Positions 25,339 to 33,152 of a stretch of 41,812 nt of DNA are shown piece after piece. Made by a program: the position numbers and the translations under genes. The notes under the pieces were generated by a model that saw only the letters and a list, made by a program, of their open reading frames with translations, did no database searches and had not been told where the DNA came from. The DNA is from Zetaproteobacteria bacterium CG1_02_53_45. GTDB lineage: Bacteria; Pseudomonadota; Zetaproteobacteria; Mariprofundales; Mariprofundaceae. Within the stretch, counting starts at the first letter, position 1. Each line of letters begins with the position of its first letter. Where the stretch lies: assembly GCA_001871925.1 (NCBI GenBank), contig MNWZ01000046.1:1-41812 (forward strand), in the 5' to 3' direction.

Positions 25339-25388
25339 GGAAAAGTTGAGATGGCGCGCGCGCCAGCCTCGGTTGCCATCCAGTTCAA

Positions 25389-26942
25389 TCAGTGGCGGAA
25401 GTGACGGATACCGGTGAAGATCATCGCCAGGCCGTGTTCGTTGGCTGCGGCAATGACTTCCTGATCGCGCATGGAACCGCCGGGCTGTATCACCGCTTTG
25501 GCTCCGGCTTCGGCCAGTGCATCCACACCATCACGGAACGGGAAGAAGGCATCCGATGCAACGGCTGAACCCTTGATCGCTTCGCCACCATGAAGGGCTG
25601 CAATGCGGGTGGAGTTGACGCGGTTCATCTGTCCAGCGCCAACGCCGAGCGTGACGCCGCCCTTGGCAAAGACGATAGCATTGGATTTTACATGTTTGGC
25701 AACAGACCAGGCGAACAGCATGTCGTCCCACTCTTCTTCGGTTGGAGCGCGATCCGTGACCACGGTGCAGGCACTGCGATCAAGGATGTGTGCATCGCGT
25801 TCCTGCACCAGCAGGCCACCATTCACACGTTTGAATTCTAGGCCGCCGCTGACAGGTTCAGCTGAAGGAGCGAGCAACAGACGCAGGTTTTTCTTTTCGG
25901 CCAGTGCCGCACGAGCTTCATCGGTGAAACCCGGTGCAATCACCACTTCCATAAACGTTTCTGCGATCAGGCTGGCGGTTGCGCCGTCCAGCGGACGGTT
26001 GAATGCTGCAATGCCGCCGAAGGCGGAGGTTGAATCGGCCGCACGGGCGCGCTCGTAAATTTCAGCCTGAGCGCCGCCTACAGCTACGCCGCACGGGTTG
26101 GCGTGTTTGACGATGACCGCTGCGTTATCGGTGAAATCACGCACACAGGCAAAGGCCGCATCGGCATCGGCAATATTGTTATAGGAGAGCGCTTTGCCCT
26201 GCAGTACTTCGCAGTTGGCCAGCGACAGTCCTGTATCTTCGAGATCGGCATAGAAAGCACCGTCCTGATGCGGGTTTTCGCCGTAGCGCAGTTCATCAGC
26301 CGTTTTAACAAACTGGCGGGTGAAGATGTCCGGAAACTTGCGCTTGGAGCCGTCGCTGTTCAGCGCCGAGAAGTGGTTGGCAATGGCGCCGTCATAGGCT
26401 GCTGTATGGGCAAAGGCCTTGGTGGCCAGAGCGCGACGGATCTGTTCGTTGAGCTCATTCTGATCGATGGCATTGATCACCATGCCGTAATCGGACGGAT
26501 CAACCACGATAGTGACAAACTTGTGATTCTTGGCCGAGGCGCGAACCATGCAGGGGCCACCGATGTCGATGTTTTCAATCGCGTCATCAATAGTACACCC
26601 CTCTTTGGCGACCGCCTCGCGGAACGGGTAGAGATTCACGCAGACCAGATCAATCTGCTCGATACCGTGCTCCGCCATCGAAGCCAGGTCGCCGGCGTTG
26701 TCGCGGCGGGCCAGAATGCCGCCATGCACCTTGGGGTTCAGGGTTTTCACGCGGCCATCCATCATCTCGGGGAAACCGGTGTAGTCCGACACATCGCGGC
26801 ATGCGATGCCGGCTTCGCGCAGCAGTTTGGCTGTGCCGCCGGTGGAGAGGAGCTTCACACCGCGCTCGCTCAGTGCTTTGGCAAAGCCTTCCACACCTGT
26901 TTTGTCTGACACGCTGATAAGCGCCTGTTTGATAGAAGCCAT
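25389..26942 (-). CDS. purH: bifunctional AICAR formyltransferase / IMP cyclohydrolase
   Basis: PurH carries out the last two steps to IMP. The start at 26942 ([20 protein letters not shown]) gives 517 aa, the normal length; a frame extending 28 codons upstream has no support. The N-terminal IMP cyclohydrolase domain shows [15 protein letters not shown], then [20 protein letters not shown] and CVNLYPF. The C-terminal transformylase domain shows [19 protein letters not shown], and the end [24 protein letters not shown] lies ten bases before the start. It is read from a spacer of about 180 bases that has strong secondary structure. Confidence 0.97.
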   Translation of the reverse strand: MASIKQALISVSDKTGVEGFAKALSERGVKLLSTGGTAKLLREAGIACRDVSDYTGFPEMMDGRVKTLNPKVHGGILARRDNAGDLASMAEHGIEQIDLVCVNLYPFREAVAKEGCTIDDAIENIDIGGPCMVRASAKNHKFVTIVVDPSDYGMVINAIDQNELNEQIRRALATKAFAHTAAYDGAIANHFSALNSDGSKRKFPDIFTRQFVKTADELRYGENPHQDGAFYADLEDTGLSLANCEVLQGKALSYNNIADADAAFACVRDFTDNAAVIVKHANPCGVAVGGAQAEIYERARAADSTSAFGGIAAFNRPLDGATASLIAETFMEVVIAPGFTDEARAALAEKKNLRLLLAPSAEPVSGGLEFKRVNGGLLVQERDAHILDRSACTVVTDRAPTEEEWDDMLFAWSVAKHVKSNAIVFAKGGVTLGVGAGQMNRVNSTRIAALHGGEAIKGSAVASDAFFPFRDGVDALAEAGAKAVIQPGGSMRDQEVIAAANEHGLAMIFTGIRHFRH

Positions 26943-27123
26943 GGGTTCGCCGCTCCGGAAATGTATTGGTTGAAAAGGGGTGGGAACGCTACGCATTGGC
27001 CGGTGCTGCGCAACCAGCAGCATCAACGGGATCAGGTTTTCCCGACCGTCAGCGCGGCAGGCCGTTGGCCGAAGCAGGCCTGCGGGTCACCGGGGCAGCG
27101 TGGCCCCGGGATCAATGACAGGC
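26943..27123 (-). other. GC-rich structured spacer between the HhH gene and purH
   Basis: This 181-base spacer precedes purH on the minus strand. It contains a 7-bp GC stem (27090-27109, CCGGGGC/GCCCCGG) shortly after the HhH stop, with no T-run, then further self-complementary GC-rich segments and AACCTGATCCC. It may be the end of the HhH transcript, the purH leader, or both. I could not match it to the ZTP, TPP or cobalamin riboswitch consensus. Confidence 0.3.
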
Positions 27124-27570
27124 TTATTTTTTCTTCTTTTTACCTTTGTTTGGCTTGTCGGCCTTGTTGGGTGTCCCAGCCTTTTTAGCGTTTTTAGCAG
27201 CCTGTTTGGCCAGCGTTGCTGCCTCTTTTTCGGCCTGTCGGGTCGCTTTTTTTACATCTTTTGCTGCCAGCCTTGCAGCTTTTTCGGCATCCTTTTCAGC
27301 TTGCCTGATCGCTTTCTTTTCCTTTTTCGCAGCCTGTATGGCTGTCTGGAGAGCATCTTTTTCAGCCCGCTTGAGTGCCTTGTCGGCGGATTTCAGTTCG
27401 TCCGCACAAGCCAATACGACTGTTGCCCGGGTTTCGCTGAAGCCGGGCACGCGGCAAAGCTTTTTGATGCTGGTCTTGCGCAGCGCGGTAACCGAATCAA
27501 TACCGTGCTCAGCCAGCAGTGCGGCGGTGCTTTCGCCGATGCCGGTAATGTCTGTCAGTAAATGTTTCAT
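27124..27570 (-). CDS. helix-hairpin-helix protein with histone-H1-like Lys/Ala tail
   Basis: 148 aa. Residues 1-60 hold a helix-hairpin-helix pair (LTDITGIGESTAALLAEHGI and LCRVPGFSETRATVVLACAD), a fold that binds DNA backbone without sequence preference. From about residue 60 to the end the protein is almost only Lys, Ala, Glu, Arg and Gln, in a pattern like eukaryotic H1 tails and bacterial H1-like proteins, ending in GKKKKK. GGAGG lies six bases before the ATG. It is therefore probably a nucleoid or DNA-repair accessory protein. The family as a whole I do not recognise; a DUF4332-type HhH protein is one possibility. Confidence 0.75.
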   Translation of the reverse strand: MKHLLTDITGIGESTAALLAEHGIDSVTALRKTSIKKLCRVPGFSETRATVVLACADELKSADKALKRAEKDALQTAIQAAKKEKKAIRQAEKDAEKAARLAAKDVKKATRQAEKEAATLAKQAAKNAKKAGTPNKADKPNKGKKKKK

Positions 27571-27717
27571 CTAACCTCCACAGCCGCCGTTGAACTGCGG
27601 CAACACCGCAATATAGCTGTGCTGCCAATATATGCCTGTTGAGCGGTAAAACTCAAGTGACACGTGAGCTGTGAGCCATCTGTTGGCAGCGCGGCCACTA
27701 CAGAAGACGGGTATGTT

Positions 27718-28194
27718 TCAGCGCTCCCGGATGACAACGGTGTTCGCCAGTTTGTCATGCCGGCCCTGTTTGCGTACATCAAAGGCACCCCGGAGCAGGC
27801 CGGCACCGAGCGGAATGGATGCGATAAAATAGGCGAGATAACGGATAACGAACTGACGCGGGAACGGGTGCCCACTGCTGCCCGCAGCAATAATTTTCAG
27901 GTGCAGAATGACCTTGCCCGGCGTGGCCGAAAGGTAGATCCAGAACATGACCGCAGCGAGAGCGGGCAGTACCCATGAAATAAGGAAGTCCCGGAGGCCG
28001 GTGATAAACAGATCCCGATTGAAATAGTGCTCGCCATAGATGCCGTAGAGCAGAGGCACAGTGATCAGAATAATCAACAGGGAATCAATCAGGGTGGCAG
28101 CGACGCGAATCCAGAAGCCGGCGTATTCAATGCCGGTTTTATCAGTCGCAGGTGCGGTCCGGGTTTTGTTGTCCGCATCTGTTTGTTCAGTCAT
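27718..28194 (-). CDS. RDD-family membrane protein
   Basis: 158 aa starting at an ATG (28194). The RDD pattern is seen in YAGFWIRVAATLIDSLLIIL (Arg and Asp in the first membrane segment), then a second helix near WVLPALAAVMFWIYL, the SATPGKVILHLKI block typical of RDD proteins, and a third region ending with a conserved basic end (RKQGRHDKLANTVVI). Function of the family is unclear; some members take part in ion or compatible-solute transport. No ribosome binding site is seen before this ATG. The frame stays open upstream into a decayed GGDEF gene, so the true start is not certain. Confidence 0.8.
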   Translation of the reverse strand: MTEQTDADNKTRTAPATDKTGIEYAGFWIRVAATLIDSLLIILITVPLLYGIYGEHYFNRDLFITGLRDFLISWVLPALAAVMFWIYLSATPGKVILHLKIIAAGSSGHPFPRQFVIRYLAYFIASIPLGAGLLRGAFDVRKQGRHDKLANTVVIRER

Positions 28195-28640
28195 GGGGTG
28201 ATGATGGCGGTCAATCCTGCAGTTGAGCATGACCAGTGTGAACTCTTCGCCGCCGAAGCGGATCAGGACGTCGTAGGTGCGGCAATGTTTGAGCAGGGTG
28301 GCGGCAACCTCTACCAGTACTTTGTCTCCGGCAGTATGACCAAAGCTGTCGTTGATTTTTTGAGGTAATCCAGATTGATCATCATGACTGAAACCGCATA
28401 ACACCAGCCGGTGGGGCATGGAAAACTGTTTGGGGCCCTCCAGATAGAGATGGCGGCGGTTGTGCAGTTTGGTCAGCGGATCCTGTCTGCGTTCGTTATC
28501 CATGCGCGGCCGGCCAGCGTAAGCCGCTCCCGTTGCTGGCGGGCAACCTCTCTTTCTCGGTGGCGTTCAGTGTGATGCCGAGGCTGCCGGTGGGGGAGTA
28601 GCGATTGCCCTGTCCGGGTGGTTTACCATGTTTGCGTCCT
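28195..28640 (-). pseudogene. decayed GGDEF (diguanylate cyclase) gene fragment
   Basis: Parts of a sensor-type diguanylate cyclase can be read, but in alternating frames. One frame gives PPGQGNRYSPTGSLGITLNA, then a coiled coil EREVARQQRERLTLAGRA in a second frame. The next frame gives MDNERRQDPLTKLHNRRHLY, the next YAVSVMMINLDYLKK, and the first again INDSFGHTAGDKVLVEVAAT and RFGGEEF. At least three one-base shifts are needed, one in a run of A at about 28360. The domain also stops soon after GGEEF, about 70 residues short, where the RDD gene begins. So it is a non-functional remnant. The 5' part would extend into the region before the M16 gene. Confidence 0.75.
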
Positions 28641-28696
28641 CGGAAGCTTTACCCCATCATCCCGCTTCACAAAAAAAACATCTGTTCGGAGATTAC

Positions 28697-30025
28697 ATGT
28701 TATTTCGCCTGACCTCTTTACTGCTGCTGATAAGCTGCATGCCTGTTTTTTCTGCCCATGCCGGAACGATCCAGCAGGCTGAATTCAAGAACGGTGTCAA
28801 ACTGGTGGTTGAGGAAGATCACTCGGCCCCCGTAGCCATGGTGCAGGTCTGGTTGAAAGTGGGGGGGCGCGATGAGCTGCCCGGAAAAACGGGGCTGGCA
28901 CATGTGTTTGAGCATATGATGTTCAAGGGTTCGAAACAGCTGGGGCCCGGTGAGTATTCACGCCGCATTTCGGCCATGGGTGGCAATGATAATGCCTTTA
29001 CCAGTACCGACTACACCGCTTATTTTGAAACCGTACCGTCTGCCCGTGTGGCTGAAGTGCTGGCTATGGAGTCCGAGCGTTTCGCCAACCTGAAGCTGCG
29101 CGATGAGGATTTCCAGAAAGAGATCAGGGTGATCATGGAAGAGCGCCGTATGCGTACCGAAGATGATCCGAACAGCCGCATGTTCGAGGAGCTTTCCGCC
29201 GCCTCGCTGCGGTTGCACCCTTATCGGAACCCGGTGATCGGCTGGATGCAGGATCTGCAGAAGCTGACCATTGGGGATGTGAAAGACTTTTACAAGAGCC
29301 ATTATGTGCCTGGGAATGCCATTGTCGTGGTGGTTGGCGATGTGGATTTCGAGCAGATGAAAAAGGCCGTGGCGGCAAGCTTCGGTCGTCTGAAGGCGCA
29401 ACCGGTGGCTCCGCGTTTTAACCCGGTTGAGCCCGAACCGTTCGGCCCCAAGCGTATCAAGGTGGTGCTGCCGGCACAGTTGCCGATGCTGGCGGTCACG
29501 ATTCCGGTGCCGGTGTGGCAGCCGGGAGAAAATGATCGCGAGGTCGCGGCCCTGACGCTGGCCACTCATATTATGGCCGGTGGTCGCTCAGCCCGCCTGT
29601 CGCGTGAAATTGTTGATCAGCAGCGCCTGGCCTTTGCAGCCGGTGCCGGCTATGACCCGTCGGCCATGGGGCTCGATCTCTGGTATGCCTACGGCATGTT
29701 GGGTCCGGACCAGAAGCCCGAAGCGTTTGAAAAGGCGTTGTGGGCCCTGATTGATGATATGGCCGTCAATCCTGTGGGTGAAAAACGTTTGAATGCCGCC
29801 AAGCGCAATATTATTGCGGCCAATGTCTTTGCACAGGACTCGCTCTACCTGCGCGCCAAGGAGATCGGCCAGATGGAAGTTGTGGGACTCGGTGCTGCAA
29901 ACCGTGATAACTGGCTGCAGCAGATTGATAAGGTACAACCGGAAGATATACAAAAAGCTGTGGCGCGCTGGCTGAAGCAGGAACGCTCGACCACCGGCTT
30001 GCTGCAACCGGAGGTGAAGTCATGA
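28697..30025 (+). CDS. M16-family zinc metallopeptidase (catalytic partner)
   Basis: 442 aa. The start at 28697 has GGAG seven bases upstream and gives a signal peptide (MLFRLTSLLLLISCMPVFSAHA), so it is exported to the periplasm. The inverted zinc motif HxxEH is present as HVFEH (69-73), and the third ligand glutamate lies in the EERRMRTEDDP segment. GGNDNAFTSTDYTAYFETVP is a family signature. Bacterial M16 pairs commonly work as heterodimers, one subunit with HxxEH and one without, as here with the following gene (overlap ATGA). Role in peptide degradation is inferred. Confidence 0.92.
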   Translation: MLFRLTSLLLLISCMPVFSAHAGTIQQAEFKNGVKLVVEEDHSAPVAMVQVWLKVGGRDELPGKTGLAHVFEHMMFKGSKQLGPGEYSRRISAMGGNDNAFTSTDYTAYFETVPSARVAEVLAMESERFANLKLRDEDFQKEIRVIMEERRMRTEDDPNSRMFEELSAASLRLHPYRNPVIGWMQDLQKLTIGDVKDFYKSHYVPGNAIVVVVGDVDFEQMKKAVAASFGRLKAQPVAPRFNPVEPEPFGPKRIKVVLPAQLPMLAVTIPVPVWQPGENDREVAALTLATHIMAGGRSARLSREIVDQQRLAFAAGAGYDPSAMGLDLWYAYGMLGPDQKPEAFEKALWALIDDMAVNPVGEKRLNAAKRNIIAANVFAQDSLYLRAKEIGQMEVVGLGAANRDNWLQQIDKVQPEDIQKAVARWLKQERSTTGLLQPEVKS

Positions 30026-31329
30026 AGTCACGTATGCTTGCACTGCTAACCTGTTTGTTTATGGCCATGCCTGTGGCACAGGCCGTGCCGCCGATTCAGC
30101 AGGCAGGCCTGTCCAACGGCCTCACCGTGTTATTGATGGAAGCGCATAATGTGCCGATGGTGTCGATGAACCTGGGCTTGCCTTCCGGCAGTGTGTTCGA
30201 TCCCAAAGGCAAAGGCGGCACAGCCATGTTGCTGGCCGGCATGCTCACCGACCATACTGCCGCACACGATCATGTGAGCTGGGCTGATCTGCTCGATCAG
30301 GATGCCATTCAGTTGGGCGCATCAGCCAGTAAGGACTCGCTGGATATCTCGTTGACCGTATTAAAAGAGGTGCTCAATCCGGGGCTGGACGCATTAAGCG
30401 AAGTGCTGCTGCAGCCGGGCTGGCGTGCAAAGCGCTTTGCCATCATGAAACAGGATACCCTGGCGGCGGCCCAGAAAGAGCGGGAGGAGCCCGGTGTGAG
30501 GGCAGCGGAGGCTGCAGCTGAACTGCTGTTCGGCGAGCACCCATACGGGCACCGCTCTGAAGGCAGCATGCAGTCGCTGGCAGCGATCGGGCTGGACGAT
30601 ATAAAAGCCTTGTTTGCCGGACAGGTGAAGCCGAAGGGGGCCGTGCTGGCGGTCAGTGGTGATATCACCATGGACGAGCTGTTGCCGCTGCTGGAAGCAC
30701 GCCTGGCTGCCTGGCAGGGCACGCCGAAACAGACGCTGGCCGATATTCCGCAGCCCAAAGCGGTAAGTGGTTTGAGTCGGGATGTCGATATGCCGACCAC
30801 ACAGACCATGGTGCAGTTGACCCGTTTGGGCCTGGCGCGCAGTGATGCCGCATTCTTCCCTGCATTTGTGCTCAATCATATGCTTGGCGGTGGCGGTTTC
30901 GGTTCCCGCCTGATGGAAGAGGTGCGTGAAAAACGCGGTCTTGCGTATGGCGTGTACTCCTACTTTTCACCTCTGGCAGTGCCCGGCCCGTTCTTGATCA
31001 GCCTGCAGACACGCGCTGATCAGGCTGTGCAGGGCGAAGCGGTGGTGCGCTCGGTGCTGGCGGAGATGGCCAACGGCGCGATCACCAGGGCGGAGCTGAA
31101 AGCCAGCAAGGAGAACCTGATCGGCAGCTTTGCCCAGCGCATGGATTCCAATCGCGAACGGGTGGGGCTGATCTCCATGATCGGCATGTATGGTCTGCCG
31201 CTGGATTACCTGGTCAGCTGGACGTCGCGCGTGGATGCGGTAACACTGGAACAAGTCGCCAAACAGGCTGAACGTTTCCTTAAACCGGAAAGCTGGAGCC
31301 GGGTGCGCGTCGGCGCCAAGCTGCAATAG
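30022..31329 (+). CDS. M16-family peptidase subunit without zinc motif
   Basis: 435 aa with a signal peptide (MKSRMLALLTCLFMAMPVAQA). The M16 fold is shown by GLSNGLTVLLMEAHNVPMVS, AMLLAGMLTDH in place of the zinc helix, then RSEGSMQSL, and the substrate-binding C-terminal segment GGGGFGSRLMEEVREKRGLA followed by YGVYSYF. HxxEH is missing, so it is probably the substrate-binding partner of the preceding gene. It overlaps it by four bases. It ends 11 bases before rsmD. Confidence 0.92.
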   Translation: MKSRMLALLTCLFMAMPVAQAVPPIQQAGLSNGLTVLLMEAHNVPMVSMNLGLPSGSVFDPKGKGGTAMLLAGMLTDHTAAHDHVSWADLLDQDAIQLGASASKDSLDISLTVLKEVLNPGLDALSEVLLQPGWRAKRFAIMKQDTLAAAQKEREEPGVRAAEAAAELLFGEHPYGHRSEGSMQSLAAIGLDDIKALFAGQVKPKGAVLAVSGDITMDELLPLLEARLAAWQGTPKQTLADIPQPKAVSGLSRDVDMPTTQTMVQLTRLGLARSDAAFFPAFVLNHMLGGGGFGSRLMEEVREKRGLAYGVYSYFSPLAVPGPFLISLQTRADQAVQGEAVVRSVLAEMANGAITRAELKASKENLIGSFAQRMDSNRERVGLISMIGMYGLPLDYLVSWTSRVDAVTLEQVAKQAERFLKPESWSRVRVGAKLQ

Positions 31330-31340
31330 GCATAAGTCAG

Positions 31341-31886
31341 ATGTCGATGCGTATTACAGCCGGTTTTTTACGTAGCCGGGTTATTCATGTGCCGGATGTG
31401 CCGGGCCTGCGCCCGACGCCGGCAAAGGTGCGCCAGGCGCTGTTTAATATCCTCGGGCCGGTGGATGGGGTGCGTCTGCTGGATCTGTTTTCCGGCACCG
31501 GTGTGATGGCTCTGGAGGCGCTTTCGCGCGGCGCAAGCTCAGCTGTTTCAGTGGAGCAGAATCGCCGGCTGACGCAGGATATGGAACAGGTCAGGGAATC
31601 CTGGGGTTTAACGGAAAGCTGGCAGATCAAAACGGCGCTGGTGGAGAAGGCGCTGGCCCGGATGGCCGGAGAGCCGTTTGACCTGATCTTTGCCGATCCG
31701 CCTTATCAGCAGGGTTTTACAGCGCAGTTGCCGCGCTGGCTGGATGAACATGAGATAGGCTGTTCACGCCTGATTATTGAGGAGTCGGCCAAAGTGAAGC
31801 CGTTATGGCCTGCCGGCTGGTTATGTGTGCAGTCGCGCAGCTATGGCGACAGCTGTCTGCACTTTCTCGAAAGAGGCGGCGGCTGA
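31341..31886 (+). CDS. rsmD: 16S rRNA (guanine(966)-N2)-methyltransferase
   Basis: 181 aa. RsmD methylates G966 of 16S rRNA in the assembled 30S subunit. MRITAGFLRSRVI is the typical N-terminus, followed by LRPTPAKVRQALFNIL, the SAM loop LLDLFSGTGVMALEALSRGA and the N-methyltransferase motif DPPY in FADPPYQQGF. Starts at the ATG 11 bases after the M16 stop. It converges on the parvulin gene with seven bases between the stops. Confidence 0.95.
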   Translation: MSMRITAGFLRSRVIHVPDVPGLRPTPAKVRQALFNILGPVDGVRLLDLFSGTGVMALEALSRGASSAVSVEQNRRLTQDMEQVRESWGLTESWQIKTALVEKALARMAGEPFDLIFADPPYQQGFTAQLPRWLDEHEIGCSRLIIEESAKVKPLWPAGWLCVQSRSYGDSCLHFLERGGG

Positions 31887-31893
31887 CAGCGAC

Positions 31894-32730
31894 TTACTGG
31901 TACTCCGGTTTTTCAATCCTGACGTTGGCGGCTTTTTCAATCTCCTGATACCATTGTTGCAAACGCTGATGCTGCAGCACGCTGAAGATTTCTTCGCGTA
32001 CCTCATCCAGCGGTTTCAGTGCCGCGGGACGTTTGCCCAGCAGTTCGATCACATGCCAGCCAAAGCGGGTTTTGACCGGATTGCTCAAGCCGTCCTTTTT
32101 CAGTGTAAATACGACATCATCAAACTCTTTGACCATCACACCGCGCGGAAACCAGTTCAGATCGCCACCGCGTGATTTGTTGCTGTCATCTATCGACATG
32201 CTGGCGGCCAGTGCGGTGAAAGATTCGCGATTATTGCGCACGGTTTTTAACAGATCCCGGGCCTGTTGCTCGGTGCGTACGAGGATATGGCGCGCATGCA
32301 CCTGTTCGGGCACGGTAAATTCGTCCAGATGTTTTTTGTAGTATGTTTCTATCTCGGCATCCTGAATCTTCGGCATATTGACCAGCTGCCACTCTTTGGC
32401 GGCATCAATCAGGATCTGGCGGCGCACAGACTCGATACGCTGTTTGACGTCCGGATCCAGATCGAGCCCGAGCAGCTTAGCCTGCTCGCTGATGGCCTGC
32501 CTGCGGATCAGCGAGCGCAAAATATGAGCGCGGGCATTGGGGTCATCGCGGTACTGGTACATCGCATCGGGCATGTTGGCCATCTCTGCATCAATATCCG
32601 ACTCGTGAATGCTCATGCTGCCAACCCGGGCCACCACCGGACTCGGATTCGTATCCTGCGGCAGGGCTGAATCCTGCTGCTGGCAGGCCGGTAGCAGGCC
32701 AATAAAAATCAACATCAACAGCAGTCGCAT
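31894..32730 (-). CDS. parvulin-type peptidyl-prolyl isomerase lipoprotein
   Basis: 278 aa. The signal peptide ends with a lipobox (LLPAC), so it is a lipoprotein; the residue after the cysteine is Gln, which predicts the outer membrane. A SurA-like N-terminal helical domain (about 40-140) is followed by one parvulin domain (about 145-240, with HARHILVRTEQQARDLL, SRGGDLNWFPRGVMV and GWHVIELL). Such proteins help outer-membrane proteins fold. AGAGGTG lies about five bases before the ATG. It faces the MITE-like element and cstA on its upstream side. Confidence 0.92.
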   Translation of the reverse strand: MRLLLMLIFIGLLPACQQQDSALPQDTNPSPVVARVGSMSIHESDIDAEMANMPDAMYQYRDDPNARAHILRSLIRRQAISEQAKLLGLDLDPDVKQRIESVRRQILIDAAKEWQLVNMPKIQDAEIETYYKKHLDEFTVPEQVHARHILVRTEQQARDLLKTVRNNRESFTALAASMSIDDSNKSRGGDLNWFPRGVMVKEFDDVVFTLKKDGLSNPVKTRFGWHVIELLGKRPAALKPLDEVREEIFSVLQHQRLQQWYQEIEKAANVRIEKPEYQ

Positions 32731-32757
32731 CCATTCACCTCTTGTTCAGCGTGGTTG

Positions 32758-33063
32758 TAGTGTCCTGTTCCGTAGAAGAACACATTATCAGAGTCACCCC
32801 AAAGCACCAAGGCAAGGCGCGACCCGCAGGCAATGGCATGCCCTTGGTAAGGGGGTGCAACACCCCAGGGTGCTCTCTGGCATCGCCACTCACCTTGCTC
32901 GGTATTGGTGATTTGGGGTGGCTCACTTCGGGCGAGTGCTGGCGGGCGTTCGGCATTGTTGCACTCGTTTGCATTGGCTACGGCCAGTCCTGCTCTCGTG
33001 CGCCTTGCCGTACATCCCGCCAGCGCTCGCTGATAGTGCGCTCTTCTACGGGACAGGGCACTA
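32758..33063. mobile_element. 304-bp MITE-like element with 33-bp terminal inverted repeats, three-way junction
   Basis: The ends, 32759-32791 and 33030-33062, are inverted repeats that match at 27 of 33 positions; both begin AGTGYCCTGTYCCGTAGAAG. TA dinucleotides at both ends are consistent with a TA target duplication as made by IS630/Tc1-type transposases. Inside, two more stems start directly at the inner ends of the outer stem: 32791-32810 with 32905-32924 (18 of 20) and 32932-32946 with 33016-33030 (14 of 15 plus a G-T pair). So the whole unit can fold as a cloverleaf. There is no meaningful open reading frame. It fills the gap between the parvulin gene and cstA; nothing else is seen there except the cstA ribosome binding site. 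Confidence 0.65.
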
Positions 33064-33152
33064 GGGTAGCGTCGCCCATCATTACAACCAAGCTCTGATC
33101 AGGCTGTCCTGAAAAAACTCAGCGTATCTTTACCCCCTCTGGAGGATCACAG

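Noticed and set aside
26943-27123. TPP or ZTP riboswitch before purH
   Set aside because: AACCTGATCC and a later GCGTAG recall the TPP core, but CTGAGA is not present and the order and spacing do not fit; the ZTP core CGTGACTGGC and CCGCCTGGGC is also absent.
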